A stretch of 64,000 nucleotides of DNA from Larkinella sp051857545 (GCF_051857545.1 NZ_JBPZHB010000003.1:248001-312000), one strand, 5' to 3'. Positions 26,206-35,015 are shown, counted from the first letter of the stretch. A program made the numbers and translations. Notes: a model not told the origin generated them from the letters alone.

Positions 26206-27671
26206 GGGCGTTCAACGCATTTTTGAGAAAAATAAACCTGCTGACGGCCGTGGTATTCTGCCCGGTTCTGCTCCACGCACAAGGCCCCGATGCCAAAGCA
26301 CCCATCCCGCCGACGGCCCTGCGCCCGGACATCAAGGTCGAGCATTTCATGACCGTTGGCCCCGAAGCCGTGCGGCTGATTCAGCATCCGACTACCGGCG
26401 ATATCTATTACACCACCTTTATCGGCGACGTGTTTCGGGTGAAGCTAAACGGCCAGCCGCCGGTGGCCGAGAAGGTTTTTTCGGCCGAAGACCACGGCAT
26501 TACGCGCTTGCAGGGGGCGGCTTTTCTGAAAAACACGCTGTTTCTGGCGGGCAACATCAGCGTCAACGACAACAAGGGAACCAAGGGCCGGATGGTGCGC
26601 TACGACCTGGCGTCGGGCGAAAAACCGGAACTGACCGTTGTGTTCAATACCGTCGAATACGGTACCAACAAAACCACCTTCGACCACGGTTGGAATGCCT
26701 TGGAAATCAGCCCCGATCAGAAATACATCTATGTCAATACCGGCGCGCGAACCGACCACGGCGAGGTGCAGGACAACGGCGGAGTCTATCCGAATGCGCG
26801 GGATAATGCGCTGACCGCCAAAATTTTCCGGTTTCCGGTCGATGCCAAAAACCTGGAGCTGCCGAACGACGAAGCCAAGCTGAAAGCTGATGGCTACATC
26901 TACGCAGAAGGCATCCGAAATGCGTACGACATGGCATTCGACGGTGATGGGAAGCTGTTTGCCGTTTCCAATTCCGGCGATTACGACCATGCCGAAGACA
27001 TGTTCTGGGTCCAGAAAGGGCATCACTACGGTTTTCCGTGGGTCATGGGCGGCATCGACAATCCGCAGCAGAACCCCGACTGGCAACCCGATCCGGAGAA
27101 AGATCCGTTCCTGAGCAAGTTCGCCCACGCCTGGCTGATGCGGTATTTCCGGAATGATCCCGAGTTTCCGAAAAAACCGGCGGGCGTCAAGTTTACCGGG
27201 CCGGTTTTGAACGTCGGTCCCGATGCCAACGAATACCGCGACCGGGCGACCGGCGTCGTCATGGATGGCGATACGACGGGCGTTCCGGTTGGCACGTTCA
27301 ACGCGCACAGTTCGCCCCTGGCCTTGTTTTTCGATACCCAAAACGTGCTGGCGGATGACCTGAAAGGCGACGGTTTTGTGATTCGGTATTCCGGACCACG
27401 ACGCAATTCGACAGCGATCAACCCGCTGAAAAAACAGGGCCGGGACCTGTTGCATCTTGATTTAACGTACAACAAAACCACCGACAATTATTCCGTTAAA
27501 ACCACCCGACTGGTTGACGGTTTCATGGAGCCAACCGACGCTTTGCTGGTCGGCAACACCGTCTATGTGATCGAATACGGCGGCAAGGGCGGCAACCTCT
27601 GGAAAGTTACTTTACCCGCCGATCCGAAAGCGGCCAAGAAACAGCGTAAGAAATCCAAATTAACCGATTAA
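26202..27671 (+). CDS. PQQ-type glucose/sorbosone dehydrogenase without heme domain
   Basis: A 489-aa exported protein with a signal peptide ending near LLHAQ (residue 27). The beta-propeller blocks are those of the Gdh-B/sorbosone dehydrogenase family (GITRLQGAAF, FDHGWNALEISPD, YAEGIRNAYDMAF, WVQKGHHYGFPWV). Unlike the enzyme at 23530 it ends without a cytochrome domain, and the cytochrome encoded just before it (overlapping start) probably serves as its partner. In the operon it is followed after 10 bp by the second PLP-enzyme gene. Possible substrates are an amino sugar or its N-acyl form; the lactone formed could go to the SMP-30 protein of the same operon. Confidence 0.87.
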   Translation: MRAFNAFLRKINLLTAVVFCPVLLHAQGPDAKAPIPPTALRPDIKVEHFMTVGPEAVRLIQHPTTGDIYYTTFIGDVFRVKLNGQPPVAEKVFSAEDHGITRLQGAAFLKNTLFLAGNISVNDNKGTKGRMVRYDLASGEKPELTVVFNTVEYGTNKTTFDHGWNALEISPDQKYIYVNTGARTDHGEVQDNGGVYPNARDNALTAKIFRFPVDAKNLELPNDEAKLKADGYIYAEGIRNAYDMAFDGDGKLFAVSNSGDYDHAEDMFWVQKGHHYGFPWVMGGIDNPQQNPDWQPDPEKDPFLSKFAHAWLMRYFRNDPEFPKKPAGVKFTGPVLNVGPDANEYRDRATGVVMDGDTTGVPVGTFNAHSSPLALFFDTQNVLADDLKGDGFVIRYSGPRRNSTAINPLKKQGRDLLHLDLTYNKTTDNYSVKTTRLVDGFMEPTDALLVGNTVYVIEYGGKGGNLWKVTLPADPKAAKKQRKKSKLTD

Positions 27672-27681
27672 CGACACACGG

Positions 27682-28899
27682 ATGTTAAGCAGAAGAAAAC
27701 TCATTAAACGCCTGTCGACTGTTCCGCTGTTGGGCGGGCTGGTAGGCGGTTTTTCAGTACCGGCTTCGGCCGGTACTGTGGCGGCCCCCAAGCGGGATTT
27801 ATTCAAGGAATTTGGGGTACGGACATTCATCAATGCCGCCGGAACACTGACCTACATGACGGGTTCGCTGATGCACGACGAAGTGCTCGAAGCCATCAAT
27901 TATGCCTCGAAAGAGTTCTGTTTGCTGGACGAATTGCAGGATAAAGTCGGGGAGAAGATTGCCAAAATGGTGCATTCGGAAGCTGCGGTAGTAACCTCTG
28001 GTGCCTTTTCCGGGATGACCCTGGGCCTGGCCGGCATCCTGACCGGAACCGATCAAAAGAAAGTGGAAGCGTTGCCGCATCTGGAAGGCACCGGCATGAA
28101 ATCCGAAGTGATTTGCCAGAAAGGACACGACATTGTGTATAACCACGCGCTGACCAACACCGGCTGTAAAATGGTGATGGTTGAAACCGTCGAGGATGTG
28201 GAAAAAGCGATCAACGAAAAAACCGCCTTGATGCACTTTCTGCACATCCAGTCGGACAAAGGTAAAATCATGCACGAAGAGTGGGTGGCGCTGGGCAAAA
28301 AACACAACATTCCGACCTCCATCGACATTGCCGCCGACGTGCCGCCAACCGAAAACCTCTGGAAATTCAACGACATGGGGTTCAGTTTTGTGGTTGTTTC
28401 GGGCGGAAAAGCCATGCGCGGACCCCAGAGTGCGGGTTTGCTAATGGGCAAAAAAGACATCATTGCCGCTGCCCGGATGCACATGCCCCCTCGTGGGTTC
28501 AACATCGGTCGCGGGATGAAAGTGAACAAGGAAGAGATTCTGGGCATGTACGTCGCGCTGGAGAAATTCATCACGCAGGATTACACCAAGCTCTGGAAGT
28601 CGTGGGAAGACGGGGTTGCGCACGTTGAAAATACCGTCAAAACCATCAACGGCGTCAAAACCGAGGTGCGCGTGAATCCGCTGGGCAACCACACGCCCTC
28701 GCTCCGCATCTCCTGGGACCCGGCGGTGGTGAAAGTGACCGGAAAACAGGTGCAGGAAGCCCTGCGGAACGGCGATCCGTCCATCGAAGTGGGTGGTGGT
28801 GGCCCCAGCAGCATCGGTGTGACGGTCTGGATGATGAAACCGGGACAGGAAAAAATCGTGGCGAAACGAATCAAGGAAGAGCTTTCGAAGGCGGTTTGA
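27682..28899 (+). CDS. Exported SelA/DgaE-like PLP-dependent ammonia-lyase, copy B
   Basis: A 405-aa paralogue of the enzyme at 20996. The PLP lysine is Lys243 in SGGKAMRGPQ, the N1-binding Asp is 215 in SIDIAAD. The leader SRRKLIKRLSTVPLLGG again has the twin-arginine pattern. Large blocks are identical to copy A (EGTGMKSEV, HALTNTGCKM, EKAINEKTALM, RGMKVNKEEILGMYVALEKF), while the C-terminal third and several active-site-near positions differ (GGGGPSSIGVTVWM versus EQGGISLTTWM), so the two may prefer different epimers or chain lengths. An amidohydrolase gene follows, as after copy A. Confidence 0.88.
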   Translation: MLSRRKLIKRLSTVPLLGGLVGGFSVPASAGTVAAPKRDLFKEFGVRTFINAAGTLTYMTGSLMHDEVLEAINYASKEFCLLDELQDKVGEKIAKMVHSEAAVVTSGAFSGMTLGLAGILTGTDQKKVEALPHLEGTGMKSEVICQKGHDIVYNHALTNTGCKMVMVETVEDVEKAINEKTALMHFLHIQSDKGKIMHEEWVALGKKHNIPTSIDIAADVPPTENLWKFNDMGFSFVVVSGGKAMRGPQSAGLLMGKKDIIAAARMHMPPRGFNIGRGMKVNKEEILGMYVALEKFITQDYTKLWKSWEDGVAHVENTVKTINGVKTEVRVNPLGNHTPSLRISWDPAVVKVTGKQVQEALRNGDPSIEVGGGGPSSIGVTVWMMKPGQEKIVAKRIKEELSKAV

Positions 28900-28917
28900 G
28901 AAAAAACGCCCCTAAAT

Positions 28918-28980
28918 CCCCTAAAGGGGACTTGGACGCGGCTTAATCCGGATGCTGTCGCGTCCGTGCCCCTTTAGGGG
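28918..28980. repeat. Palindromic repeat (CCCCTAAAGGGG/GGACGCG type)
   Basis: CCCCTAAAGGGG (28918-28929) and GGACGCG (28934-28940) are mirrored by CGCGTCC (28959-28965) and CCCCTTTAGGGG (28969-28980). The end words are themselves palindromes. It lies between the PLP gene stop and the amidohydrolase start and would form a stem in the operon mRNA. Confidence 0.75.
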
Positions 28981-29023
28981 GCTGGAGCAAAAGCGAATTC
29001 TTATAATCAATAACCTGAACTCT

Positions 29024-30304
29024 ATGAAAAAATTAACATTTTTCATTCTTGCGGCTTTTGTCGCCTTCGGCAATCTCGCCTGGGCGCAACCCTATCACGT
29101 CGTGATCAAAGGCGGTCACGTCATCGATCCGAAAAACAACATCAATGGGATTATGGATGTAGCCATTCTGGACGGCAAAATCGCGAAGGTGGCGAAAAAC
29201 ATCGACGCGACGGGCGCCCGGCAGGTGGTGAAGGCCAAAGGATTGTACGTAACGCCCGGCATCATCGACATCCATACGCACGTGTTCTTTGGAACGAACA
29301 TGGACCAGACCTACAGCAACGGACCGAATGCCTTGCCGCCCGATGGCTTTACGTTTCGGAACGGCGTGACGACCATTGTCGATGCGGGTTGCTCGGGCTG
29401 GCGGGATTTTGAAGCGTTCAAGAAACAGACCATCGATGCGTCACAAACACGGGTGCTGGCGTTGCTCAACATTGTCGGTAGCGGCATGCGGGGCGGAAAA
29501 TTTGAGCAGAACATCGACGACATGGACGCCAAAGCGACGGCGGAAATGGCTCAAAAATACCCTGATCTGGTTGTTGGGGTTAAACTGGCCCACTTCAACG
29601 GCCACGACTGGACGCCCACCGACCGCGCCGTGGAGGCCGGAAAGCTGGCGAACAAGCCGGTGATGATCGACTTCGGCGGCAGCAAACCGACGCTTTCTAT
29701 CGAAGAATTATTCCTGAGACGGCTGCGTCCGGGTGATATTTTTACCCATTGTTTCGGTCAACTGGCAACCCGCGAGCCGATTCTGGACGTGACAACCAAC
29801 AAAGTCAAACCGTTTGTTTGGGAAGCGCAGAAGAAAGGTGTCATTTTTGACGTGGGCTACGGCGGGATCAGTTTCGCGTTTTCGCAAGCCATTCCGGCGC
29901 TGAAAAGCGGTTTTTTTCCGAACACCATCAGCACCGATATTCATACCGGCAGCATGAACAACGCGATGAAAGACATGCTGAATGTGATGTCGAAATTTAT
30001 GGCGATGGGCATGGATTTGCCGGCGGTTATCAAAGCCAGCACGTGGAGTCCGGCGCTGGCCATCAAGCGGCCCGAACTGGGCAGCCTGACCGAAGGTTCG
30101 GAAGCGGATGTGGCCATCCTGGACTTGCAGGACGGCAAATTCGCGGTTCGGGATACCGGCTATTTTGGTTTTTTCGATTATACCGGCCACAAAATTGAGG
30201 GAAAACAGAAGCTCACCTGCGAAATGACCATCCGCAAAGGCCGGATCGTATACGACCTGAACGGCATCGCCGATCCGATTGTGGTGCGTCAGCGGGCGCA
30301 GTGA
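29024..30304 (+). CDS. Exported amidohydrolase/deacetylase (EF_0837-like), copy B
   Basis: A 426-aa paralogue of the enzyme at 22244, with a Sec signal (MKKLTFFILAAFVAFGNLAWA). The metal motifs are kept: DIHTH after the first strand, VGVKLAH, DIFTHCF, STDIHTGS. The start is the ATG at 29024, because the longer frame to 28952 runs through the palindrome upstream. Compared with copy A it has a longer C-terminal strand pair (KFAVRDTGYFGFFDYTG). The conserved order PLP enzyme, amidohydrolase is the same as in copy A. Likely role: deacylation of an N-acyl amino acid or amino-sugar acid in the periplasm. Confidence 0.87.
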   Translation: MKKLTFFILAAFVAFGNLAWAQPYHVVIKGGHVIDPKNNINGIMDVAILDGKIAKVAKNIDATGARQVVKAKGLYVTPGIIDIHTHVFFGTNMDQTYSNGPNALPPDGFTFRNGVTTIVDAGCSGWRDFEAFKKQTIDASQTRVLALLNIVGSGMRGGKFEQNIDDMDAKATAEMAQKYPDLVVGVKLAHFNGHDWTPTDRAVEAGKLANKPVMIDFGGSKPTLSIEELFLRRLRPGDIFTHCFGQLATREPILDVTTNKVKPFVWEAQKKGVIFDVGYGGISFAFSQAIPALKSGFFPNTISTDIHTGSMNNAMKDMLNVMSKFMAMGMDLPAVIKASTWSPALAIKRPELGSLTEGSEADVAILDLQDGKFAVRDTGYFGFFDYTGHKIEGKQKLTCEMTIRKGRIVYDLNGIADPIVVRQRAQ

Positions 30305-30463
30305 CGGTTTACGGTATTCGGTTTTCTGTTTCCGGTGGGCTGACGCATTCACTGGGGCTAATCAAAATTGCAAACCTTGATCAGCGGAGTTAGCCTAAAT
30401 GCGCTATCAGAAACGCGTCAGCCCACCGTAAACAGAAAACCGTAAACCGAATACCGAATACTG
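30305..30463. repeat. Long palindrome, GCTGACGC family (copy 1)
   Basis: Left arm 30305-30347 and right arm 30415-30463 are imperfect inverted copies made of CGGTTTACGG/CGGTATTCGG words ending in GGTGGGCTGACGC and its inverse. The loop holds a further imperfect pair (GGGGCTAA ... TTAGCCT). The same core recurs at 52.05 and 58.82 kb. It separates the amidohydrolase and transporter genes. Confidence 0.8.
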
Positions 30464-30505
30464 TTATATTTGGGGGTAATTCCTAAACCTTCTGAAAATA
30501 GTATC

Positions 30506-31618
30506 ATGTATAAACTGATTTTAGGTCTGGCGGGCGTCTGTCTGCTGGTAGCACTGGGGTTGATGTTCACCGGAAATCTTCCGCTGGCGGGGCCGTTTCT
30601 GATTGCTTTCTTTCTCGCGGTCGCCATTGGGTTTCGGGGGTTCGAAAACCTGAAAGGGTTTTCCTACACGGTTATGATTTTTGCCGCCGTCACCACGGCG
30701 TTATTTTATCCCACGTATTTTGTTTCCTACAACGGCTTTAAATTCAGTACGTTAATTACGCCCCTGATCCAGCTCATCATGTTCGGAATGGGAACCTCGA
30801 TGAGTCTCGATGATTTTGTCGGCGTGGTCAAAATGCCGCGCGGGGTGTTGATCGGCGTCGTTAGCCACTTCATCATCATGCCGACCATCGGCTACACCCT
30901 GGCGAGCATCAGCGGTTTGCCGCCCGAAATTGCTGCCGGTATCATCCTGATCGGTTGCTCGCCCAACGGCATGGCTTCCAACGTGATCTCGTATTTAGCC
31001 AAAGCCAATCTGGCGTTGTCGATCACGATTACGGCCATTTCCACCATGCTGGCTCCCTTCGTAACGCCCCTGTTGATGCGGACGCTGGCGGGTGCTTTCG
31101 TCGAAATCGACACGCTGGCGATGATGTGGGACATTACGAAAATGGTAATTCTGCCGATTGGTGCGGGCTTGCTGTTCAACAAGTTTTTGAGCGGGAAAGC
31201 CAAATGGCTGGACGATGCCATGCCGTATGTGTCGATGTTTGGCATCACGTTTATCATTGTGATCATTACCTCGGCGGGTCGCAACAGCCTGCTGTCGATC
31301 GGCCCCATTCTGCTGGGACTGGTTCTGATTCACAATTTGTCCGGTTATTTTCTGGGCTACTGGTCGGGCCGGTTGTTCCGCATGAGCGAGCGCGACTGCC
31401 GAACCATCGCCATCGAGGTCGGGATGCAAAACGGCGGTCTGGCGTCGGGGATTGCCAATCAGATGGGGAAAATGGCGACCGTCGGTCTGGCCCCGGCCAT
31501 TTTTGGGCCGCTAATGAACATTACGGGTTCCATTCTGGCGTCGTGGTGGCACCGCCGGATGCCGAAAGAAGAACGCGATGCTCCGCAGGAAGTGGTGCAC
31601 GGCCACCGAAGTTTGTAG
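30506..31618 (+). CDS. BASS-family (bile acid:Na+ symporter type) membrane transporter
   Basis: A 370-aa inner-membrane protein with about 9-10 hydrophobic segments. Family blocks are MFGMGTSMSLDDFVGVVKMPRG (here split: GMGTSMSLDDF, then PRGVLIG), GCSPNGMASNVISYLAKANL and VGMQNGGLASGIA, the two discontinuous-helix regions that bind Na+. BASS relatives carry organic acids such as 2-oxo acids, pantothenate or bile acids. The ATG at 30506 is used; the upstream extension to 30470 is repeat-derived. As the only transporter of the operon it is the best candidate to import the 2-oxo acid made in the periplasm. Confidence 0.88.
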   Translation: MYKLILGLAGVCLLVALGLMFTGNLPLAGPFLIAFFLAVAIGFRGFENLKGFSYTVMIFAAVTTALFYPTYFVSYNGFKFSTLITPLIQLIMFGMGTSMSLDDFVGVVKMPRGVLIGVVSHFIIMPTIGYTLASISGLPPEIAAGIILIGCSPNGMASNVISYLAKANLALSITITAISTMLAPFVTPLLMRTLAGAFVEIDTLAMMWDITKMVILPIGAGLLFNKFLSGKAKWLDDAMPYVSMFGITFIIVIITSAGRNSLLSIGPILLGLVLIHNLSGYFLGYWSGRLFRMSERDCRTIAIEVGMQNGGLASGIANQMGKMATVGLAPAIFGPLMNITGSILASWWHRRMPKEERDAPQEVVHGHRSL

Positions 31619-31620
31619 TC

Positions 31621-31770
31621 ACCCCGGAGGGGTTTTCTGTTAATAGAAATTCATTTTTTGGGTCTGAATAAGCTCCAGCGGAGCTTACTCAACATAAAAT
31701 ACGAGGTCGCCCCGCTGGGGCTTGAAGTTTTGCCCGATTGTTTTTCTATTAACAGGCTGCTCCTCTGGAG
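31621..31770. repeat. Palindrome-rich element (CTGTTAATAGAAA arms)
   Basis: Outer arms CTGTTAATAGAAA (31637-31649) and its inverse (31743-31755) enclose small GC-rich palindromes (GCTCCAGCGGAGC, GCCCCGCTGGGGC) and are flanked by CCCCGGAGGGG and GCTCCTCTGGAGC. Its CTGTTAATAG arms resemble CTGTCAATAG of the 35.6/57.0 kb element, so they may be distant relatives. No gene is seen in 31619-31819. Confidence 0.7.
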
Positions 31771-31819
31771 CCAAATGACGCTGGCGGGATTATAAACCTT
31801 GAATCACGGACTTTTTACA

Positions 31820-32746
31820 ATGAATCGAATGCCCTTCAAAAAAATATCACTCGTTGTTGCCGCGCTGACTGGCGCGGGTTTACTTCTGATTTCAGCCATG
31901 CCGAATACCGCTGAGGAATTATTCAAATCGACGGTTTTTACGCCGGTCAACGGTTTTACGTCCGGCGTCGAAGGTCCGGCGGTGGACAAGGCGGGGATGG
32001 TTTATGCTGTCAACTTTGGCAAGCAGGGCACAATTGGACAGGTGACGTCAACGGGTGACGCCAGCGTGTTCATCGAACTGCCCGAAGGCAGCATCGGCAA
32101 CGGCATCCGGTTCAATAAAAAAGGCGATATGTTCATTGCCGATTATCCCAAACACAACATTCTGAAAGTGGCTGCGGGCACCAAAAACCTGAGCGTTTTT
32201 GCCCACGAACCGCGCATGAACCAGCCCAACGACATCGCCATCGACAGCAAAGACCGCTTGTATGCGAGTGACCCGAGCTGGAAAAACAATACCGGCAACC
32301 TCTGGCGCATCGATACCGACGGCAAGGTGACGTTGCTCGAAGAAAACATGGGTACCACCAACGGCGTTGAAGTAAGTCCGGATGACAAACGCCTGTACGT
32401 CAACGAGTCGAACCAGCGGAAAGTCTGGGTGTATGATTTATCCGCCGATGGGAAGGTCAGCAACAAACGCCTGCTGATCGAGTTTCCGGACTTCGGCATG
32501 GACGGTATGCGCTGCGACGCCGACGGCAATCTCTACCTCACCCGGTTTGGCAAAGGCACCATTGCCAAAGTGGCCCCGAGCGGCAAGGTGATTCAGGAAA
32601 TCACCTTGGTGGGTAAACGCCCCACGAACATCTGTTTCGGTGGAAAAGACGGTCGCACGGCCTACGTCACGCTGCAGGACCAGGGCAATCTGGAAAGCTT
32701 CCGGGTCGATAAACCGGGCCGGGAATGGGCCATGCGGAAGAAATAA
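31820..32746 (+). CDS. Exported SMP-30/gluconolactonase-like protein
   Basis: A 308-aa six-bladed beta-propeller with an N-terminal hydrophobic signal (KKISLVVAALTGAGLLLISA). SMP-30 blocks include MNQPNDIAIDSKDRLYASD and GTTNGVEVSPDDKRLYVNES, which hold the metal-binding Asn/Asp residues. The family hydrolyses sugar lactones. At the end of the operon it fits the step after the PQQ-type dehydrogenases, opening the lactone they make. The ATG 31820 is chosen; 31829 is also possible. A convergent regulator gene starts 18 bp after its stop. Confidence 0.85.
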   Translation: MNRMPFKKISLVVAALTGAGLLLISAMPNTAEELFKSTVFTPVNGFTSGVEGPAVDKAGMVYAVNFGKQGTIGQVTSTGDASVFIELPEGSIGNGIRFNKKGDMFIADYPKHNILKVAAGTKNLSVFAHEPRMNQPNDIAIDSKDRLYASDPSWKNNTGNLWRIDTDGKVTLLEENMGTTNGVEVSPDDKRLYVNESNQRKVWVYDLSADGKVSNKRLLIEFPDFGMDGMRCDADGNLYLTRFGKGTIAKVAPSGKVIQEITLVGKRPTNICFGGKDGRTAYVTLQDQGNLESFRVDKPGREWAMRKK

Positions 32747-32764
32747 CCGGTTTTTTCGGCGGTT

Positions 32765-33820
32765 TTACCAGCGCGACCGCTTCAGCTTTTCGGGCTGGAG
32801 CACGCGGATGTTGGTTCCGCTGATGTCGATGAGTCCGTCGCTTTTAAACTCGCTCAGCGTGCGGATTAGTGATTCTGTGGCGGTGCCGACCATCGCGGCC
32901 AGGTCATCGCGGGAAAACTGAATTACCGGCTCACTTTCGTGGGTTTGTAAATTCTGGTGGAGCCTTAGGAGCGTGTCGGCCACCCGCCGGCGCAGCGAAT
33001 CGTAGGCCATTTCCAGCAGTTGCTGCTCGCGCTCGGTCACCCGATTGGCCAGCAACTGCACAAAACTCCGGGCCACTTCCCCGTCGCGCGAAAGGAGATC
33101 GATAAAGATTTCCTTCGGAATGTACACCAGTTCGGAATCTTCCAGGGCCACCGCCGAATCCGTGTGGTCGGTTTGCTCCAGCAGGCTCACATACCCGAAA
33201 AAGTCGCCCGTCTGGTACAATCCCGTAATGAATTCCTTGCCATCCGGGTTGGTTTTGTAGGTTTTCACCCGGCCACTCTGCACAAAGTACAACCGCATCG
33301 GTTCGTCGCCTTCCGAATACACAAACTGCTTTTTGCGGATCAAATGCCCTTTCCGGTCCACGGTCAGCGAATCGATGCCGGTCAGCGTCTGGGCATCGTC
33401 CAGAAATTGAACCAGGCCGTCTTTGGTCGGTTCGTAGGCCGGACGCATCTGGTCGAAGCGTTTCAACCGTCCTTCCACCGCGTTCAGCAATTCAATTTCA
33501 TCGAACGGTTTGGTCAGGTAATCATCGGCGCCCATTTCCATGCCCCGGCGGAAGTCGGAACGCTCGGTTTTGGCGGTCAGGAAAATGAACGGAATACCCG
33601 ACAGAACCGGATTTTTGTTGAAAATATGCAGCACGCCATAGCCGTCCAGGATGGGCATCATGATGTCACAAATCACCAGATCGGGCCGGGTTTCAAGCGC
33701 TTTCTCCACGCCGATCTTGCCGTTTTCGGCCGTTAGAACGTGGTAGTTGGCGAGTTCCAGAATTTCAGCGGTATTTTCCCGAATATGACTGTTATCTTCA
33801 ATGAGCAGAATCGTCTTCAT
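32765..33820 (-). CDS. Response regulator: REC domain fused to CRP/FNR-type sensor and HTH
   Basis: A 351-aa protein with a receiver domain (1-122; phospho-acceptor Asp52 in ICDIMMP, Lys in LTKPF), a cyclic-nucleotide-binding-like beta barrel (about 150-265) and a Crp-type winged helix (about 285-340, FSRDDLAAMVGTATESLIR). This joins phosphorylation control to CRP-type DNA binding on one chain; there are no FNR-type N-terminal cysteines. Its start overlaps the end of the PAS kinase gene by 23 bp, so the pair is a translationally coupled two-component system. Targets are unknown; such regulators in Bacteroidota often serve oxygen or nitrogen-oxide responses, which I do not assume here. Confidence 0.9.
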   Translation of the reverse strand: MKTILLIEDNSHIRENTAEILELANYHVLTAENGKIGVEKALETRPDLVICDIMMPILDGYGVLHIFNKNPVLSGIPFIFLTAKTERSDFRRGMEMGADDYLTKPFDEIELLNAVEGRLKRFDQMRPAYEPTKDGLVQFLDDAQTLTGIDSLTVDRKGHLIRKKQFVYSEGDEPMRLYFVQSGRVKTYKTNPDGKEFITGLYQTGDFFGYVSLLEQTDHTDSAVALEDSELVYIPKEIFIDLLSRDGEVARSFVQLLANRVTEREQQLLEMAYDSLRRRVADTLLRLHQNLQTHESEPVIQFSRDDLAAMVGTATESLIRTLSEFKSDGLIDISGTNIRVLQPEKLKRSRW

Positions 33821-35015
33821 GACTGAACGAAATGGTTACGGTGGTTCCCTGGTTAAGTTGGCTCTGGAAGTCGATGGTGCCGTTGAGCAGCGTCAGATAC
33901 TGCGCGACAATGTGTAATCCCAAACCTGTTCCCTGAATGGCCGTGACGTTTTTGGCGCGGTAAAACCGTTCGAACAAATGCTTCTGATCGTCGGTCGACA
34001 TGCCGATGCCCTGATCTTCGATCGACAGGCGCACCCGGCCGTCGCGGCACCAGAAACGAACCCAAACCGGTTTGTTTTCGCCGGAGTATTTAATGGCATT
34101 CGACAGCAGATTGACCAGCATTTTGCGAACCAGCGACGGATCCAGCCACACGTTTCCGACACAATTTCGCTCGGTTTGAATGGTTTGACCGGGTTTTAGC
34201 ATGCCCTGTACATCCGCGATTACGCTGGTTACCAGTTCCTCCAGGTCGAACAGAGCGTAAGACGCTTCAATTTTACCTTCTTCCAGCTTCCCAACCGACA
34301 GAAATTCTTCCAGAATGTCGTTGAGGTGGTTCACCGATGCCTTGATGCGCTGAATGTGGCGGTTTCGTTTGTCCTGCTGCTCCGTTGTCGTGTATTTATT
34401 CAGTAAATCGGCCGACGTCTGGATCGCGCTCAGGGGCGTTCGGAATTCATGCGATGCCATCGACACGAAGCGGGATTTGAGTTCACCCAGTTCGCGCTCG
34501 GTCGTCAGGGCTTTTGAAAGCTCGTCTTTCGATAATTCCAACTGGTGCAGCGTCACCATGAGTGCGTTGGTCCGGTCGGCTACTTTCTGTTCCAATTCGG
34601 CGTTCAGTTGTTCGATGCGGTTTTTCTGTTCGATGAGCACCCGCTCGGCTTCTTTTTTGTAGGTCGTATCGATGATGTAGGCGACCACAAACAGCTCATT
34701 TTCCCGGTGAAAATAACTCAGACTGATTTCGGCCGGAAACAGCGAACCGTCTTTGCGTTTGACGTGCAGATCACGGCCGTGGCCCATCGGGCGTACTTCC
34801 GGCCGGGCATTAAACGACTTCCGGAGGTTCTGGTGGAGGTGAACCAGCGAGTCGGGAACGAGCAATTCGATGGATTGCCCCACCATTTCGGCGTCTGAAT
34901 AGCCAAATAGTTGGAGCGCGTAATGACTCACCGAAATCATCCGGCCCCGGCTGTCGGAGAGAATGATGCCGATGGTCGCGTTGGCAAAAACGGCAGAAAA
35001 TAGGTCGGTAATCAT
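33798..35015 (-). CDS. PAS-domain sensor histidine kinase
   Basis: A 405-aa soluble kinase (no membrane span): PAS domain at about 5-125 (FANATIGIILSDSRG ... FGYSDAEMVGQSIE), a coiled coil (about 125-180), HisKA with His189 in MASHEFRTPLSA, and HATPase_c with NLLSNAIKYS and DQGIGMS. The PAS domain is of the FixL-like sequence style (LLVPDSLVHLHQ), where a His in this region can bind heme, so gas sensing is possible but unproven. It is transcribed with the REC-CRP regulator. The 245 bp upstream (35016-35260) hold no gene and no clear consensus promoter. Confidence 0.9.
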   Translation of the reverse strand: MITDLFSAVFANATIGIILSDSRGRMISVSHYALQLFGYSDAEMVGQSIELLVPDSLVHLHQNLRKSFNARPEVRPMGHGRDLHVKRKDGSLFPAEISLSYFHRENELFVVAYIIDTTYKKEAERVLIEQKNRIEQLNAELEQKVADRTNALMVTLHQLELSKDELSKALTTERELGELKSRFVSMASHEFRTPLSAIQTSADLLNKYTTTEQQDKRNRHIQRIKASVNHLNDILEEFLSVGKLEEGKIEASYALFDLEELVTSVIADVQGMLKPGQTIQTERNCVGNVWLDPSLVRKMLVNLLSNAIKYSGENKPVWVRFWCRDGRVRLSIEDQGIGMSTDDQKHLFERFYRAKNVTAIQGTGLGLHIVAQYLTLLNGTIDFQSQLNQGTTVTISFSHEDDSAH

